64,000 nt of DNA from Sphingomonas daechungensis (GCF_014489495.1 NZ_CP060780.1:2677001-2741000); one strand, 5' to 3'. Positions 18,337 through 29,215 are shown, numbered from the stretch's first letter. Made by a program: numbers and translations. Notes: generated by a model not told the origin, from the letters alone.

Positions 18337-18964
18337 ATGTCCCGCGTTCCCGATTACCGCAAAGAGACGACCGCACTGCTCCTCGTTGACCCTACAACGA
18401 CTTCCTAGCCGAGGGCGGCAAGGTGTGGCCGCGAGTCCGGGAAGTTGCCGACGAAGTGAACCTGATCGCAAATCTGAAAGCGATCGACACGGCCGTTCGA
18501 GAGGCCGGGATACAGGTGGCGATCGCGCCGCACCGGCGCTGGGAGCCGGGCGACTATGAGGATTGGGCGTTTCCCAATCCGACGCACCTTGCGATCATGA
18601 AACGCCACAGCTTCGCGCGCGGCGAATGGGAGGCGACTGGTATCCGGATCTTGCGCCGCGGCCCGGCGACATCGTCGCCAAGGAGCATTGGGCCCAGAGC
18701 GGCTTTGCCAATACCGACCTCGACCAGCAACTGCGGCAACGGGGCATCACGCATGTCATCATCGTTGGCCTCCTGGCCAACACCTGCATCGAATCCACCG
18801 CACGCTGTGCAATGGAGATTGGTTATCACGTGACGCTGGTTCGCGACGCGACCGCCGCCGTTTCGCGCGACATGATGCACGCTGCGCATGAGCTGAATGG
18901 CCCAACCTTCGCACATGCCATCGTCAACACGGCCGAACTCATTGCAGCCCTGCCGGCCGGCTGA
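18337..18964 (+). CDS. isochorismatase-like cysteine hydrolase (frameshifted)
   Basis: A cysteine hydrolase of about 208 residues. It has the catalytic Asp in LLLVDPYNDF, Lys in DIVAKEHWAQSGF and nucleophile Cys in LLANTCIESTARCA. Two one-base losses, near 18391 (C-run) and 18629 (G-run), break the frame; repair gives VDPYNDFLAEGG and GEWGGDWYP. The RBS GGAGGTGA is strong. The family hydrolyses amides, vinyl ethers and similar bonds; the substrate is unknown. Probably co-transcribed with 17784-18308. Confidence 0.82.
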
Positions 18965-18995
18965 TCGGCCGGGCAGAGGTGTGACCCCGGGGTCG

Positions 18996-19582
18996 TCAAG
19001 CGGCCTGGAGCTGAACCCTTGGCGCCCTCAACGTTGATGCCCACCAGAAGAGCTCATCAAGCATCGCGATGGCATTCTGCTCGATATAGGGGATCGTTCG
19101 AAGGTCCCGGCCCTGCTGAAGGGCGTCGAAGAAGTCGGCGCCCTGGATGTGCACGCCGGTCCGCGTCGGGACCATTTGCAGTTCGATGCAATTCAGCCGC
19201 AACTGCTCGATCGAGCGCGCCGCGCCGACGCTTCCATAGCCGACGCAGGCGAAGGGTTTGCGGTTCCACTCGGTGTAGGCATAGTCGAGGGCGTTCTTAA
19301 GTACTGCCGGCAGACCACGATTATATTCGGCGGTCACGAAGATGAACCCATCGAACCCGTCGACGGTCTTCTGCCAGCGCTGAGCAACCTCATTCTCGGA
19401 CGGCACCCAGGCGCTGGACGCCGGCTCGTCGAAGAACGGCATCGGATAGTCGCGCAGATCCACGATCTCCACGGCCATGTCCCCCGCGCATCGGCGAGTT
19501 CGCTGATCCACGCGGCAGGCTTGTCCGCAAAGCGCTCCGAACGGGTCGTGCTGAGGACGATTGCGATCTTGGGCTTGTCCAT
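18996..19582 (-). CDS. NADPH-dependent FMN/quinone reductase (frameshifted)
   Basis: A flavodoxin-fold reductase of about 195 residues. MDKPKIAIVLSTTRSERFADK is the FMN-phosphate loop, followed by VEIVDLRDYPMPFFDEP, the TAEYNRGLPAVLKNALDYAYTEW signature and VGYGSVGAARSIEQL. One G lost from a run of six near 19488 separates the first 34 residues from the rest (ARGDMAVEIV when repaired). Related enzymes reduce quinones, azo dyes or flavins. It is convergent with the isochorismatase gene. Confidence 0.84.
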
Positions 19583-19722
19583 GACTGGCTCCGCTTCTGT
19601 GCAGAAGGTTGATGTTCGGCCGGCCGGGCTGCACACCACGCGTGACTTGGCGTCAGGCCCACGGCTCAGGCAGACCTCCTGGAGGTTGATGCTGCCCTTT
19701 GTGCCGTCTCCCCCGGTCCAGG

Positions 19723-19754
19723 CGATTGCACTTTGGTGTCCCCGACACCTTTGG
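19723..19754 (-). promoter_or_regulatory. island dyad upstream of the FMN reductase
   Basis: GGTGTC-CCC-GACACC is a perfect dyad. On the minus strand it reads GACACCAAAGTGCAATCG, the closest match to the overall consensus. The gap to the reductase ATG (19582) is longer than for other copies, about 140 bases. The 276 bases between reductase and cupin hold nothing else I recognise. Confidence 0.65.
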
Positions 19755-19858
19755 AGGGTGCGCGTTTTCCGCGGGACGTTCGGGAACTGCCGGCCCAAGT
19801 CCGGTGAGGCCGATTGCGTCCGAAGCGAGGGCCGCCGACCAGCCTTGAAGGCCATCCC

Positions 19859-20463
19859 TCAGCCGCTGCTCTTATCCCCATGGTTTCGAGGATCGTCTGC
19901 GGCACAGAGATAGTCGAGGCTGAGCGGGCCGGTCCCCGTCACCTGGGTTACATAGGTGCCTGATCTTGCCCTGTGGAAGTGAGGCGTATCGCGCGGGAGA
20001 ACGATCACGCTCCCGGCCCAAATGCCTGGAGCTTGCCCGGATCGAAACGCGACCCGAAACCGATGTAGAAGACTCCCGAGATGACCGTGTAGATCCGATC
20101 CTCATGATGCACGTGGGGCATGAGCTTAACCCCGGCGCCTACTCTCACCCGAACGACATAGGGACCAGGCGCAGCGGGGTTGCCCACCACTTTCGCGATC
20201 TCGGCGCCCGCCGGGAATGCGGCAAACGGCTCGAACCGGATCTCCTCGGGACGCGCTGCAGCGACCGCGTGCGGCGACAGTGGCCCCGTTGCAGGGGCCG
20301 CGGGGCCCTTCGAGCGCGTACCTTGACCCGGCTCGTCGACTGCGGCCGCTTGTTCGTCCGCGACCGGGGTCTGCGGCGAGCAGATCAATGTCGTCCCGAC
20401 AGCCGGGAAGCCGGCGAGCTGGACAGAAAGCGCCAATAGGGCGCCAGCTTCAGAAAGAGGCAT
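19859..20463 (-). CDS. exported cupin-domain protein (frameshifted)
   Basis: A signal-like N-terminus (ALLALSVQLAGFPAVG, from ATG 20463) precedes one cupin domain: VRVGAGVKLMPHVHHEDRIYTVISG gives the metal His-His-Glu set, and PRDTPHFHRA gives the second His. One G lost near 20014 breaks the frame. Repair yields FGPGSVIVLPRDTPHFH and an end at 19859 (RNHGDKSSG), about 200 residues. It starts 25 bases after the enoyl-CoA hydratase-like gene, probably in the same operon. Function unknown. Confidence 0.72.
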
Positions 20464-20488
20464 GCTGGCTCGCTCTTCATGTGCATAT

Positions 20489-21324
20489 TCAGGGATTGAG
20501 ATCGCCGATATATTGTCCGAGGTGGTCCTCCACCTCGCCGGGCGCGTGAAACCCCTCGGCAATCAGGGCTTTGATCGATCGCTGGGTGCTCGCCCGACCA
20601 ATCGAATTGATGCAGGAATCCCAGCCGGCGCCGAGCTCTACGTCGGGCGCAAGCCCGGTGTTCACCAGTCGCTTGGTCTCGCCGATCGCCCATTTGTCGA
20701 AACCCGCGATGCGCTTCGCGAGGCGATCCACGTAGGCCTCAAGCTCCGCATCGGGGAGAGAATGGTTGATATAACCGAATGCCTCGGCCTGATCGGCGCG
20801 GAAATCATCCGAACTCAGGAGGACCTGAAGGGCCCGGTTGCGCCCGATCAATGCCGGCAGACGAGCCATGGGACCTCCGCCGGCAACCATTCCGACACCC
20901 ACTTCCCATTGCGAGATGATTGCTTTTTCACGGCTGGCGAAGGTCATGTCGCAAGCCAGTATGAGTTCGCTTCCATTGCCGGTTGCGCGGCCTCTGACGA
21001 GCGCGATCGAAACGACCGGGGCGCGAGGCAGACGAACAAGGAAGTCCGGCCACGGGGGAAGACCGCTCCTCCGGGCGGGAGGCTGGTGAGGCTTTCGAGC
21101 GGAGCGGTGAAATCCGAATGATTGAGGAAGAAACCTTCCACCGTGCTGTCGAAGACCACGACCTTGAGAACCGGGTCGCTCTCAATCTCCTCAATCAGGC
21201 GCTCGAATTCCTGCACCATCGGTCGGCCCATCACGTTGAGCGGGGGGTTGTTGATGGTGACGCGCCAATATTCGGGTGCATGTCTGGTCAGCTGAAGCTG
21301 TGCCGTTTTGGTGATTGCGTCCAC
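20489..21324 (-). CDS. enoyl-CoA hydratase/isomerase-family protein (frameshifted)
   Basis: A crotonase-fold paralogue of 10511-11334. It has YWRVTINNPPLNVMGRP, VVVFDSTVEGFFLNHSD, RGRATGNGSELILACDMTFAS after repair, and EVGVGMVAGGGPMARLPALIG. One C lost from a C-run near 21057 breaks the frame. The start is probably GTG 21324 (VDAITKTAQLQ, after GGAG), 61 bases from the element at 21386-21414; TTG 21342 is possible. The two paralogues head separate operons with the same upstream element. Confidence 0.78.
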
Positions 21325-21385
21325 GTTGCAGCTCCGCCTCAATTCAGATGGGCTCCATGACCTGCAAGCTCGGGGCGCGAGAGGC

Positions 21386-21414
21386 GATTGGACGATCGTA
21401 TCTAGATACTATCG
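21386..21414 (-). promoter_or_regulatory. island dyad before the 21324 operon
   Basis: On the minus strand: AGTATC-TA-GATACGATCGTCCAATC, with a perfect GTATCTAGATAC palindrome. It shares ATCGTCCAATC with the copies at 8545 and 12580 and ends 61 bases before GTG 21324. Confidence 0.7.
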
Positions 21415-21514
21415 TAGGGCCCTCTTGCCCGAGACAGGCCGGGGAGAAGCGACGACAGCGGGACTTCGGACGAGGGCTTGTCCGGCCCATTCCCGGCCAC
21501 TGTAGTCTTCGGCT

Positions 21515-21533
21515 GATACTTTGGTATCAACAG
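21515..21533 (+). promoter_or_regulatory. island element before the MEDS/kinase operon
   Basis: GATAC-TTTG-GTATC, followed by AACAG. It contains ACTTTGGTATC, the reverse of the GATACCAAAGT half-site. It lies about 45 bases before ATG 21576. Confidence 0.5.
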
Positions 21534-21575
21534 CGTTCCGAGTGACGCCTAGTGATGCTATCTGCATGACCGGCG

Positions 21576-22228
21576 ATGGAACTCGCATTGGTTGGGCGGC
21601 TGCGTATGGAAGATCCGGTCCCTGTCAGTCTCGGCTGCGCGCATCTTCATGAGCGGCGTCACATCTGCGCATTCTTCGGCAGCGGTGAAGAGGCACGGCG
21701 AGTGTTGATGCCGTTCATCACCGAGGGTTTCGCGGCGGGGCACAAGGCGGTCCACATCCTCCGCGAGGACGAGATCGCCCAGCATGTCTCGACCCTCGAG
21801 GAAGAAGGCGTGGACGTCAGCACCGGACTGACGACCGGCCAGCTCGAATTGCGCCGGAACGTCGACACCTATCTGGTGGACGGCCAGTTCGACCAGGAGC
21901 GCATGCTCGACTCCTTCGAGACCATGGCCGGCGGGGCCCCGACCGGAAGTTTCCGCTAAGCCGGATCGTCTGCAACATGGATTGGGTGCACGAGGCTGAA
22001 CCTGACCCTGAACAGCTGATCGAGTTCGAGGCGCGCGTGAACCACATCTGGAACAGCCATCCCGACGTCGTGATCTGCGTCTATGACGCGCGCAGGATGA
22101 GCGGCGCGATGATGATCGACATCATGCGCACGCATCCGATGGTCCTCATCGGAACAGCGCTGCAACAAAATCCCTTCTACACTCCGCCCGAGCAATTCCT
22201 GGCGGAGCGGCGCATCGCGGCCGCGTGA
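21576..22228 (+). CDS. MEDS-domain sensory protein (frameshifted)
   Basis: It carries the DcmR-type MEDS domain: RHICAFFGSGEEARRVLMPF, EGFAAGHKAVHIL, DVSTGLTTGQLEL and DTYLVDGQFDQERML. The second half (MDWVHEAEPDPEQLIEFEARVNHI, VVICVYDARRM) is in another frame; one G lost near 21943 explains it. Reconstructed length is about 218 residues. MEDS domains occur in regulators of C1/halogenated-compound metabolism and beside kinases. The stop overlaps the GTG of the PAS kinase, so they are coupled. Confidence 0.8.
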
Positions 22229-24750
22229 CGGGCAGAGCCGCAACCGGGCCCGAACCTGACAGCAACGGCCTGCGACAGGTCCTCAATGATCTCGTCGCCC
22301 TCCTTGCGCTCTCGAGCGCCTGGGGACCGCTTCCCCGAACATCGGGCTGAGCCTCGCAGAAGCTTTGGTGGCGATGCTGGAGCTGGACTTTGCCTTCACC
22401 TGCCCAAAGGCCGCCGGAGACTCAAGCGGCGGCGCCTCGATCGAATTGGGACCCCACCTGGCCGGTACGGTTGCCGATGAGGTCCTGACCTTCCTGTCTC
22501 GACACGAAGGTCAGAACAACTCCTCCTGGCCGCGTGAGGTGACCCTCGAGAGGTCTGGAATCAGGCTGCTGCTCGCGCACAGCCCGCTTGGGATGCGAGG
22601 GGAATATGGCAGTCTGGTCGTCGGCGCCTCGCGCCCCGGATTTCCGGAGGAAAATGAGCGCCTGCTCCTGAATGTCGCCTCGAACCTGGCCTTGGCGGCC
22701 CTGCAACAGGCGCAACTTGACCGGAACCAGCGCGAGAACGCGCTCGAACTCGATCGCCGCGTTGCCGAGCGGACGGCGGAACTTGCTGCGGCCAATGCCT
22801 CGCTCGAGGCCGAGGTCAGTGAGCGCAAGCGCGTCGAGGCCGCACTCCGGATCAGCGAGCTCAACGCCAATTCGCTGGTGGAGGGAATTCCCGGCTTTGT
22901 TGCCGTGCTGGGTCCGGCGGGACGGGTCGAGCGCGTCAATCAACGGATCATCGACTATTGCGGGCCCATATCGATGTCCTGCAGGACTGGGGGACGAACG
23001 GGATCGTTCATCCCGACGATATGCCCCATGTCGCCGAGCAATTCGGACGCTCGATGGCGAGCGGGACGCCCTACGACATCGAGCAGCGCCTGCGCCGGCA
23101 CGACGGAGAATATCGCTGGTTCGGCAATCGCGGCCTGCCGCTTCGCGACGAGCGCGGCGAGATCCTCGCCTGGCACGTGCTCCTGACCGACGTCCACGAC
23201 CGCAAAATCGCCGAGGCGGCGCTTGCCGCGCGGGAGCGGAACCTGCGCCTCATCATCGACACCGTTCCGGCCATGGCCTGGTCGGCGCGCGCCGACGGAA
23301 CTGCCAACTTCTTCAACAAGCAATATCTCGAATTCGTCGGTCGCTCCCATGACGATCTCGCCGACTGGCAGTGGACCAGCCTCGTCCACCCGGACGATCT
23401 GGAAACGATCGGGACCACCTGGGCCGCATGCCGGGACACGGGCTCGGGCGCGGAAGTGGAAGCGCGCCTGCTTCGCCACGACGGAGTCTACCGCTGGTTC
23501 CGCTTCCAGACGAGGCCGCTTCGCGACGAGCAGGGCAAGGTGGTCCAGTGGTACGGCATCAACACCGATATCGAGGACCGGAAGCGCGCCGAGGAGGAAC
23601 TTGCCGAGCGCGAGCGCAACTTGCGCGAGGCGCATGAGCATCTCAACCAAGCCCAGCGCCTGACGCATACGGGAAGCTTCAGGACCGACGTTCTCACCGA
23701 CGCGCACATCCAGTCCGACGAGCTTTATCGCATCCTCGGATGCGCGCCGGCCAAGCTGCGCGAGTTTCGCGACCACGTCCATCCGGCCGATCTCGACCTG
23801 TTCGATGAAGGCTTCGCCCGAGCGATGGCGGACAGGAGCGCTTTCGACGAGACGTTCCGTTTCATCCGGCCCGACGGCGAGATTGTCTACCTCCATGCCG
23901 TTGCGCACTTCCTCAACGAGCCGGACGACCGCCCGGTGGTCATGGGCTCGATCCAGGACATCAGCGAGAGAAAAAAGATCGGGGATGCTCTCGATGAACT
24001 GCGCTCGGAGCTTGCCCACGTCACCCGCGCGATGAGCCTCGGCGAACTGACCGCTTCGATCGCGCACGAGGTCAATCAGCCGCTCACCGGCATCATCACC
24101 AACGCCAGCATCTGTATCCGGCTGTTGTCAGCAGATCCGCCGGACATCGCCGGCGCCATCAATACCGCGCAGCGCAGCCTGCGCGATGGGAACCGCGCCT
24201 CGGAAGTCATCAAGCGGCTACGCGGGCTCTTCAGCCGGCAGGAATTCACCCTCGAGGCGATCGACCTCAATGAGGCCGCGCGCGAGGTGGTCGCACTCTG
24301 CACGACGGAGCTGCAGCGACGGCGAATCTCGCTGTCCACCGAGTTCGCCCCCGACCTGCCGCAGGTCCCCGGCGATCGCGTCCAGCTCCAACAGGTCATC
24401 CTCAACCTGTGTCTCAATGCCGCCGACGCGATCGGCGATCCCGACGATCGCCCCGGCGGATCGTAATCAGGACCGTCGCCAGAGACGGCGGCGCCCTGCT
24501 GACGGTCGCCGACAGCGGACGCGGCATTGCGGCGCCGGAAGCTGGCCGGATCTTCGAGGCGTTCTATTCGACCAAGGCAGACGGGATGGGGATGGGGCTA
24601 TCCGTCAGCAAGTCGATCGTGGAGCGGCACAACGGAAAGCTCTGGTTCGAGCCTGACCGGGAGCTTGGCGGGGCTCGGTTCAACATCATCCTGCCGTGGC
24701 ATTCCGACAGCCGACCCTCTCTCACCGAAGAAGTAACCGAGCGGGCCTAA
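22225..24750 (+). CDS. multi-PAS hybrid-free sensor histidine kinase (frameshifted)
   Basis: A soluble kinase of about 840 residues. It has a GAF-like N-terminus (LRQVLNDLVALLALSS, GSLVVGASRPGFPEENERLL), a coiled coil (ALELDRRVAERTAELAAANASL), then about four PAS/PAC units (WFGNRGLPLRDERGEI, NFFNKQYLEFVGRS, GSFRTDVLTDAHIQS). HisKA is SIAHEVNQPLTGIITNA and the ATPase has NLCLNAADAI and GMGMGLSVSKSIVE. Frame breaks near 22325, 22963 and 24453 each need one base. It starts at GTG 22225 and is a paralogue of 29275-31677. Confidence 0.82.
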
Positions 24751-24818
24751 GAGATCCGCCGGAGGACTTCCTTCAGGCCCATCGAGCCTCGTCCGCATCT
24801 CAACTGGACGCTCGAAGC

Positions 24819-25720
24819 TCACCGGAAGACGGGAACGTTGCCGGAGGCCGTCCGTCGGTCGCCCGATGCCATCAGCCTGGCACCGAGTTCGGCAATCCGC
24901 CGCTCGCCTGCCGCGAGGGCTTCTGCCGTGGTGTGGACTGAATAATATCCCAGATAGAGCGGATGATCGTGCGGGATCGCAGCGCCAAGGACAAAGGTGG
25001 CTCCGGAGGTCGAGTGCGCCCGGAACGACATCGGTCCGGCCCCGTCCTCGAAAAATGCGATCTGGCCCGCAGAGACCCGTCCGCCGGCGTCAACCTCGCC
25101 TTCAGCCACTGCGAACCAGCCGACACTCTGCCCATCTTCCGGGGTAAAGGCCCATTGCTCGCCCGGAGAAAGCCGCACCTGCAGGTAGGTTATGCCCTCA
25201 GGTGCGCGGACGGGACTAACAGCGCTCGCGTGTCGGCCGAGGATCACAGTCGCCGGTCCGACCCGAGGCATGTCTCGCGCCCCGATATACTGGCTGTCGA
25301 CCGTTCCATTCTCAAGCTCGGGCGGAAGCGCCAGCCAAAGCTGGAAACCGCGCGTCAGACGTGATTCCCCGGCAGCCAGTTCCTTTCCGTGCCAGACCCC
25401 GCCGCCGGCGCGCAGCCATTCGACACCGCCGTATTCGAGGGTGCCCCTTCCCGACTGCGGATCGTCATAGACCATGTCGCCTTCGGTGATCACGGTGACG
25501 GTCGCAATGCCCGAATGGGGATGCATCGACATCGACTGCTGCATAAGGCGCATGTCGGCGGCGAACAGATCAAGGAACACAAAAGGCTTGAGATGTTCAC
25601 CAAGATCCGACGGACTCATCAGCCGCAGCATCTCCCGGTTCCCCGGCCGTTGCCGATGTGAACCAGGCGGCGAACGTCAGACGGCGGCTGGGCGGCGTCG
25701 GTCAGTTGTTGAGAATGCAT
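24819..25720 (-). CDS. pirin-family protein (frameshifted near the N-terminus)
   Basis: A bicupin of about 300 residues. It has PFVFLDLFAAD, the metal motif MHPHSGIATVTVITEGDMVYDD, GGGVWHGKELAAGES and QLWLALPPELEN. The first 30 residues (MHSQQLTDAAQPPSDVRRLVHIGNGR, from ATG 25720) are in another frame from MLRLMSPSDLGEHL; a one-base change near 25645 joins them. Some pirins are quercetin 2,3-dioxygenases and others are redox sensors. It is convergent with the PAS kinase gene. Confidence 0.8.
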
Positions 25721-26100
25721 TCTGTGCTCCGTTGCTGCGATGACATCCGAGGCGTCGACGATCGAAGTCCCGTCGGGTCCAGTCGTCAGGAAAGGTAGGT
25801 AAGGAACGGGACCCGAGAGCAGCAAGAGGGCACTCAAGCGATACCAGGTAACAAGGCGGACACCTCAGCCGACGGAGACCGGCTGCGTTCCCGGCCTTTG
25901 AAAATGATCCGCGAACAGGTTGATGCCCCGCACTTCCCTGCAGCCAGGAAGCATGATCTCGTGGACAGGCGGCATACCGGAGACTTTGGTGTCGACAATA
26001 CCTTGGTGCGATGTCGGCCTCGCGTTCCGGAGACCATCTGTTCGGCAAGCCGGCGCCATCGCGCGGGCTTCGAGTGCATGCCGAGAGAGGAACATCCCGA
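25721..26100. other. 380-base divergent intergenic region
   Basis: It separates the pirin gene (minus) from the isochorismatase-like gene (plus) and holds the island element at 25982-26012. I see no convincing gene. Confidence 0.5.
25982..26012. promoter_or_regulatory. island dyad before the 26101 hydrolase
   Basis: GGTGTC-GAC-AATACC flanked by ACTTT and TTGGTGCGAT. The plus strand reads AATACCTTGGTGCGAT, 88 bases before ATG 26101. The minus strand reads GACACCAAAGTC toward the pirin gene, 260 bases away. Confidence 0.6.
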
Positions 26101-26945
26101 TGTCCACAACCGAAACGATCCCAGCACCCCATCCGGACCCGCGTGCCGTGTGGGACGCCTCCGATTGCGCGCTGGTGCTGATCGATTACCAGGAGAACGT
26201 ACTCGACCTCATTTTCGAACAAGATCGGAGGGTCATCGAACTCAATGCACTGTCACTCGCGAAGACCGCTCTCGCTTTCGATATTCCCGTGGTGCTGAGC
26301 ACTGTCGGCGTGGAGATGAAAGTGGATGGTCCGACAATCCCGTCGTTGAAAGCAGCACTCCCGGACGTCACGGAAATCGACCGGTCTTCGATGAACGCGT
26401 GGGACGATGCGGCATTCGTGCAGGCGGTGAAAGCGACCGGCCGGAAACGCTTGGTCATGGCCGGCATCGTCACCTCGACGTGCCTGGCCTTCCCTGCAGT
26501 CGATGCAATCGCCAACGGCTTCGAGGTCATGTTCGTCGAGGATGCGGTAGGCGACAGGTTCAAGCATCTTCACGACACGGCTGTCCTGCGCATGGTCCAG
26601 GCCGGCGCGATTCCCAACAGTGCACTTTCCATTATCTCGGAGTGGTTCCGCGACTGGAAGTCAACCCGCGCCGACTTTGCACGGGAACTCTATGTCCCTT
26701 ATCTCGAGCAAATCGCCGCGCTGAAGCGCGATCCGGAATTCCACCGGCCGCGCGGACTGAAGTTCCCGTGGCTACATAAGGTCGCGAAGCGACCCTTGCC
26801 GGCGCTGCGCTCCGCGGGATCCGTCCGCGTGCTGGACCCTACATTCGCTGCGACAGCGCGATCCCATAAGTGGCCGGCTGGCCGACGAAGCGGGACACGG
26901 CGTTCGCGTTTGAGAATACGTTGGTCCAGTAATATTCGTTCGTGA
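26101..26945 (+). CDS. isochorismatase-like cysteine hydrolase
   Basis: MSTTETIPAPHPDPRAVWD begins a cysteine hydrolase. It has Asp in LVLIDYQENVLD, the Lys position in AVKATGRKRLVMAG and nucleophile Cys in VTSTCLAFPAVDA, then EVMFVEDAVGDRF. It resembles the YcaC-like branch. The family homology ends near residue 225; the last 50 or so residues are basic and overlap the 3' end of the TonB receptor gene by 107 bases. A lost base near the end may therefore have removed the true stop. Confidence 0.82.
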
Positions 26946-29149
26946 CGTTGCGCGCCCAGAGCCACGCCCGATAGCGCTCACCGATCGCAACGCCTGCCCG
27001 GAGGTCGATCAGGGTATAGGGATCGATGCGGAGCGCCGGCCTTCTGCCGACGCCGGCATACGTGCCGCTGCGATAGGTCAGCGAGCCGCCGACAAACGCG
27101 CGAACGCCCCGCCCAAGCGGAAATTCATAGTCGAGGTTGGTGATCGATTGCCACTTTGGCGAGAACGGAAAGGGCGTCCCCGACTGATTGCCGAAGTTGG
27201 TCAACCCATCGTAGCCGACGAACCTATCGATCTCGCTGTGCGTGTAGGTCGCGGCGGTATCAAGCGTCAGTCCGTCAAATGGTCGCGCGATGACCTGAAC
27301 CTCGGCTCCTATCACATGGGATTTCGGGATCGAGGCCAAGGCCTCCAGCGGCCCGAACGGAGGGTCGAGCCGGGCGCTCCGCAGCTGCTTGTCGCGATAA
27401 TCGTAATAAAATCCGGAGGCCGCGAGGTGGAGGCGGCGATCGAAGAACGAGCCCTTGAGTCCGGCCTCGTACGCGAGGACCGATTCCTGCCCGATCGGCT
27501 TATATTGGTTGACCGTGGAGACGGCAGCGACCGGCGACGTCCCCGCTTTGTAGCCCCGACTGGCGTTGGCATAGACGAGCAGGCCCGGCCTTGCCGTCCA
27601 GTTCAGGCCGAACCGCCACGAGAGACTATTCTCGTTAAGCTTGTTGTGCACATTGTCGACCGGCTGCAGGTCGTTGGCCGGATCAAGGACATAGCAGTCC
27701 CCGACTTGGGTGAGGGGCTGCCGGCCACGCCGGAACAGGTTCCAGAATCGCGCGAAGTGATCGGTCACGGCAAGCGCGCAACTGTCGAAGGTCCGACGGT
27801 CGATTGTGAAGCGCAAGGCGCCCTCCGCCGTCAGCCTGCTCGACAAGGCATATTCGACCCGCCGAACGCGGCGTAGGTCTGGACGCGGGTGCGGTTGCGC
27901 AGCTGGTTGGCGTCGACATAAGCGAGCGGGTCGACAGCCTGGAACAGATGCGAGGAGTCGACGTCGCGAAAAAGCTGGCGAGGTGCATCGGAGATGCGGT
28001 CACGCGTATAATTGAGACCCGCCAACCAATTGAGACGGCCCTCATGTCCGGCGAGCCTGAACTCCTGGAAGAAGGATGAGACCTTTCCTGCCTTGTCGAT
28101 CACTTCGTTGAGGCTGAACGGCGTTCCGTTGGGATCCTGGGCATAAGCAAGATGGAAGCGCCCAAAGGAGGTCAGCGAGGTCAGCGTCAGCCGATCCCCA
28201 AGCTCATAGTCGCTGCGCCAGCGGGTGTGGAAGAGATTGGTATTGCCCGCATAGGAAATGCGCTCGCCAGTATCGGCCCGGTACAGGTTCCAGTCGGCCG
28301 AGCGTGGCCTTTCAATGACCGGAAAGGTCAAGAGGCCTGGAACCGCTAGCGCCGGCCGCGGCGGAACGGCAGCGATGAACTGGCCGGCAGGCCTTTCCGA
28401 ACCGTCATGTGTGAAGGTTAGGACGAGGCGGCTCGATAACCGGTCGCTCGCCATCCACTCCAGGGTCGCCCGTCCCTGATATTCCTCGATGCCCCGAGCC
28501 GGTCATCGGGCCGGGTGATGCTCTTTTGCCAGCCGTCGCCCCAGCGCGCCTGGACCGCCACACGTGCCGTCAGTCCCTTTGCCAGCGGTCCGGAGACAAA
28601 GCCGCCGACCTGGAGTCGGTCGAAGCGGCCGAAGGTCAGATCAGCGCCCGAGTGAAGCACCGATGACGGCGCGGAGGCGATATAATTGATCGCGCCCCCG
28701 GTGGCATTCTGGCCGAACAACGTGCCCTGTGGCCCTTTCAGGACTTCGACCCGCTCGAGGTCGAACGCCGCCAGCCTGGTCATTGCCGGATACGGCAGCG
28801 GCGCCTCGTCGACATACACGGTGACCGCCGGCGGGGTGGACAGGTCGCTGTTGAAGAACCCAACGCCGCGTAGCGTGAACGACGTGGAAGCGAAGGTGCT
28901 GTCCTGAAGGGTCAGCCCTGGAACGAGCCGCGGCAGGTCGGCAACCGCATCGATGCCCCGCAACCGGAGAGGGTCTTTGGTTGCGACGGTGATCGACATG
29001 CCGACACTATCGTCAGTCTGCTTTCGCTTCTGGGCAGTGACGATGATCTCGTCTCGATCGGGGGTGCGCGCCTCCTGGGCGGATGCGGGCGTGGCGGCCA
29101 ATGCCCCTGCTGCAACTTCACTCAAGATGAGCAGACCAACTCTAACCAT
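26839..29149 (-). CDS. TonB-dependent receptor (frameshifted)
   Basis: An outer-membrane receptor of about 770 residues. It has a signal peptide (LILSEVAAGALAATPASAQ), a TonB-box-like DEIIVTAQKR, a plug with FTLRGVGFFNS and VEVLKGPQGTLFGQNATGGAIN, and a barrel ending IALSQRM. Two one-base losses, near 28493 and 27862 (both G-runs on the coding strand), split it into three frames. It is an iron-siderophore/aromatic-type receptor of the sphingomonad kind. The shared element lies 51 bases upstream, so it is probably the uptake route for the inducing compound. Confidence 0.86.
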
Positions 29150-29200
29150 GCCGACGCGCCCTCCGGCTTTGGCTAGGCAGCGGTGATCGGCAAGCCAACT

Positions 29201-29215
29201 GCACTTTAGTATCGG
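29201..29215 (-). promoter_or_regulatory. island element before the TonB receptor
   Basis: On the minus strand: GATACTAAAGTGCAG, followed by TTGG. It matches the consensus at 11 or more positions and lies 51 bases before ATG 29149. The left dyad arm is not conserved. Confidence 0.6.

Noticed and set aside
22955..24067. 370-residue open frame antisense to the PAS kinase
   Set aside because: Opposite strand of conserved PAS/HisKA coding sequence; no independent support.
10511..29149. Reading the broken cargo genes as decayed pseudogenes of a dying island
   Set aside because: The same kind of one-base loss in G/C runs hits core genes (thrC, bkd E1 beta, acs, pgl), and the rest of each cargo protein is well conserved, so base-call error is simpler.
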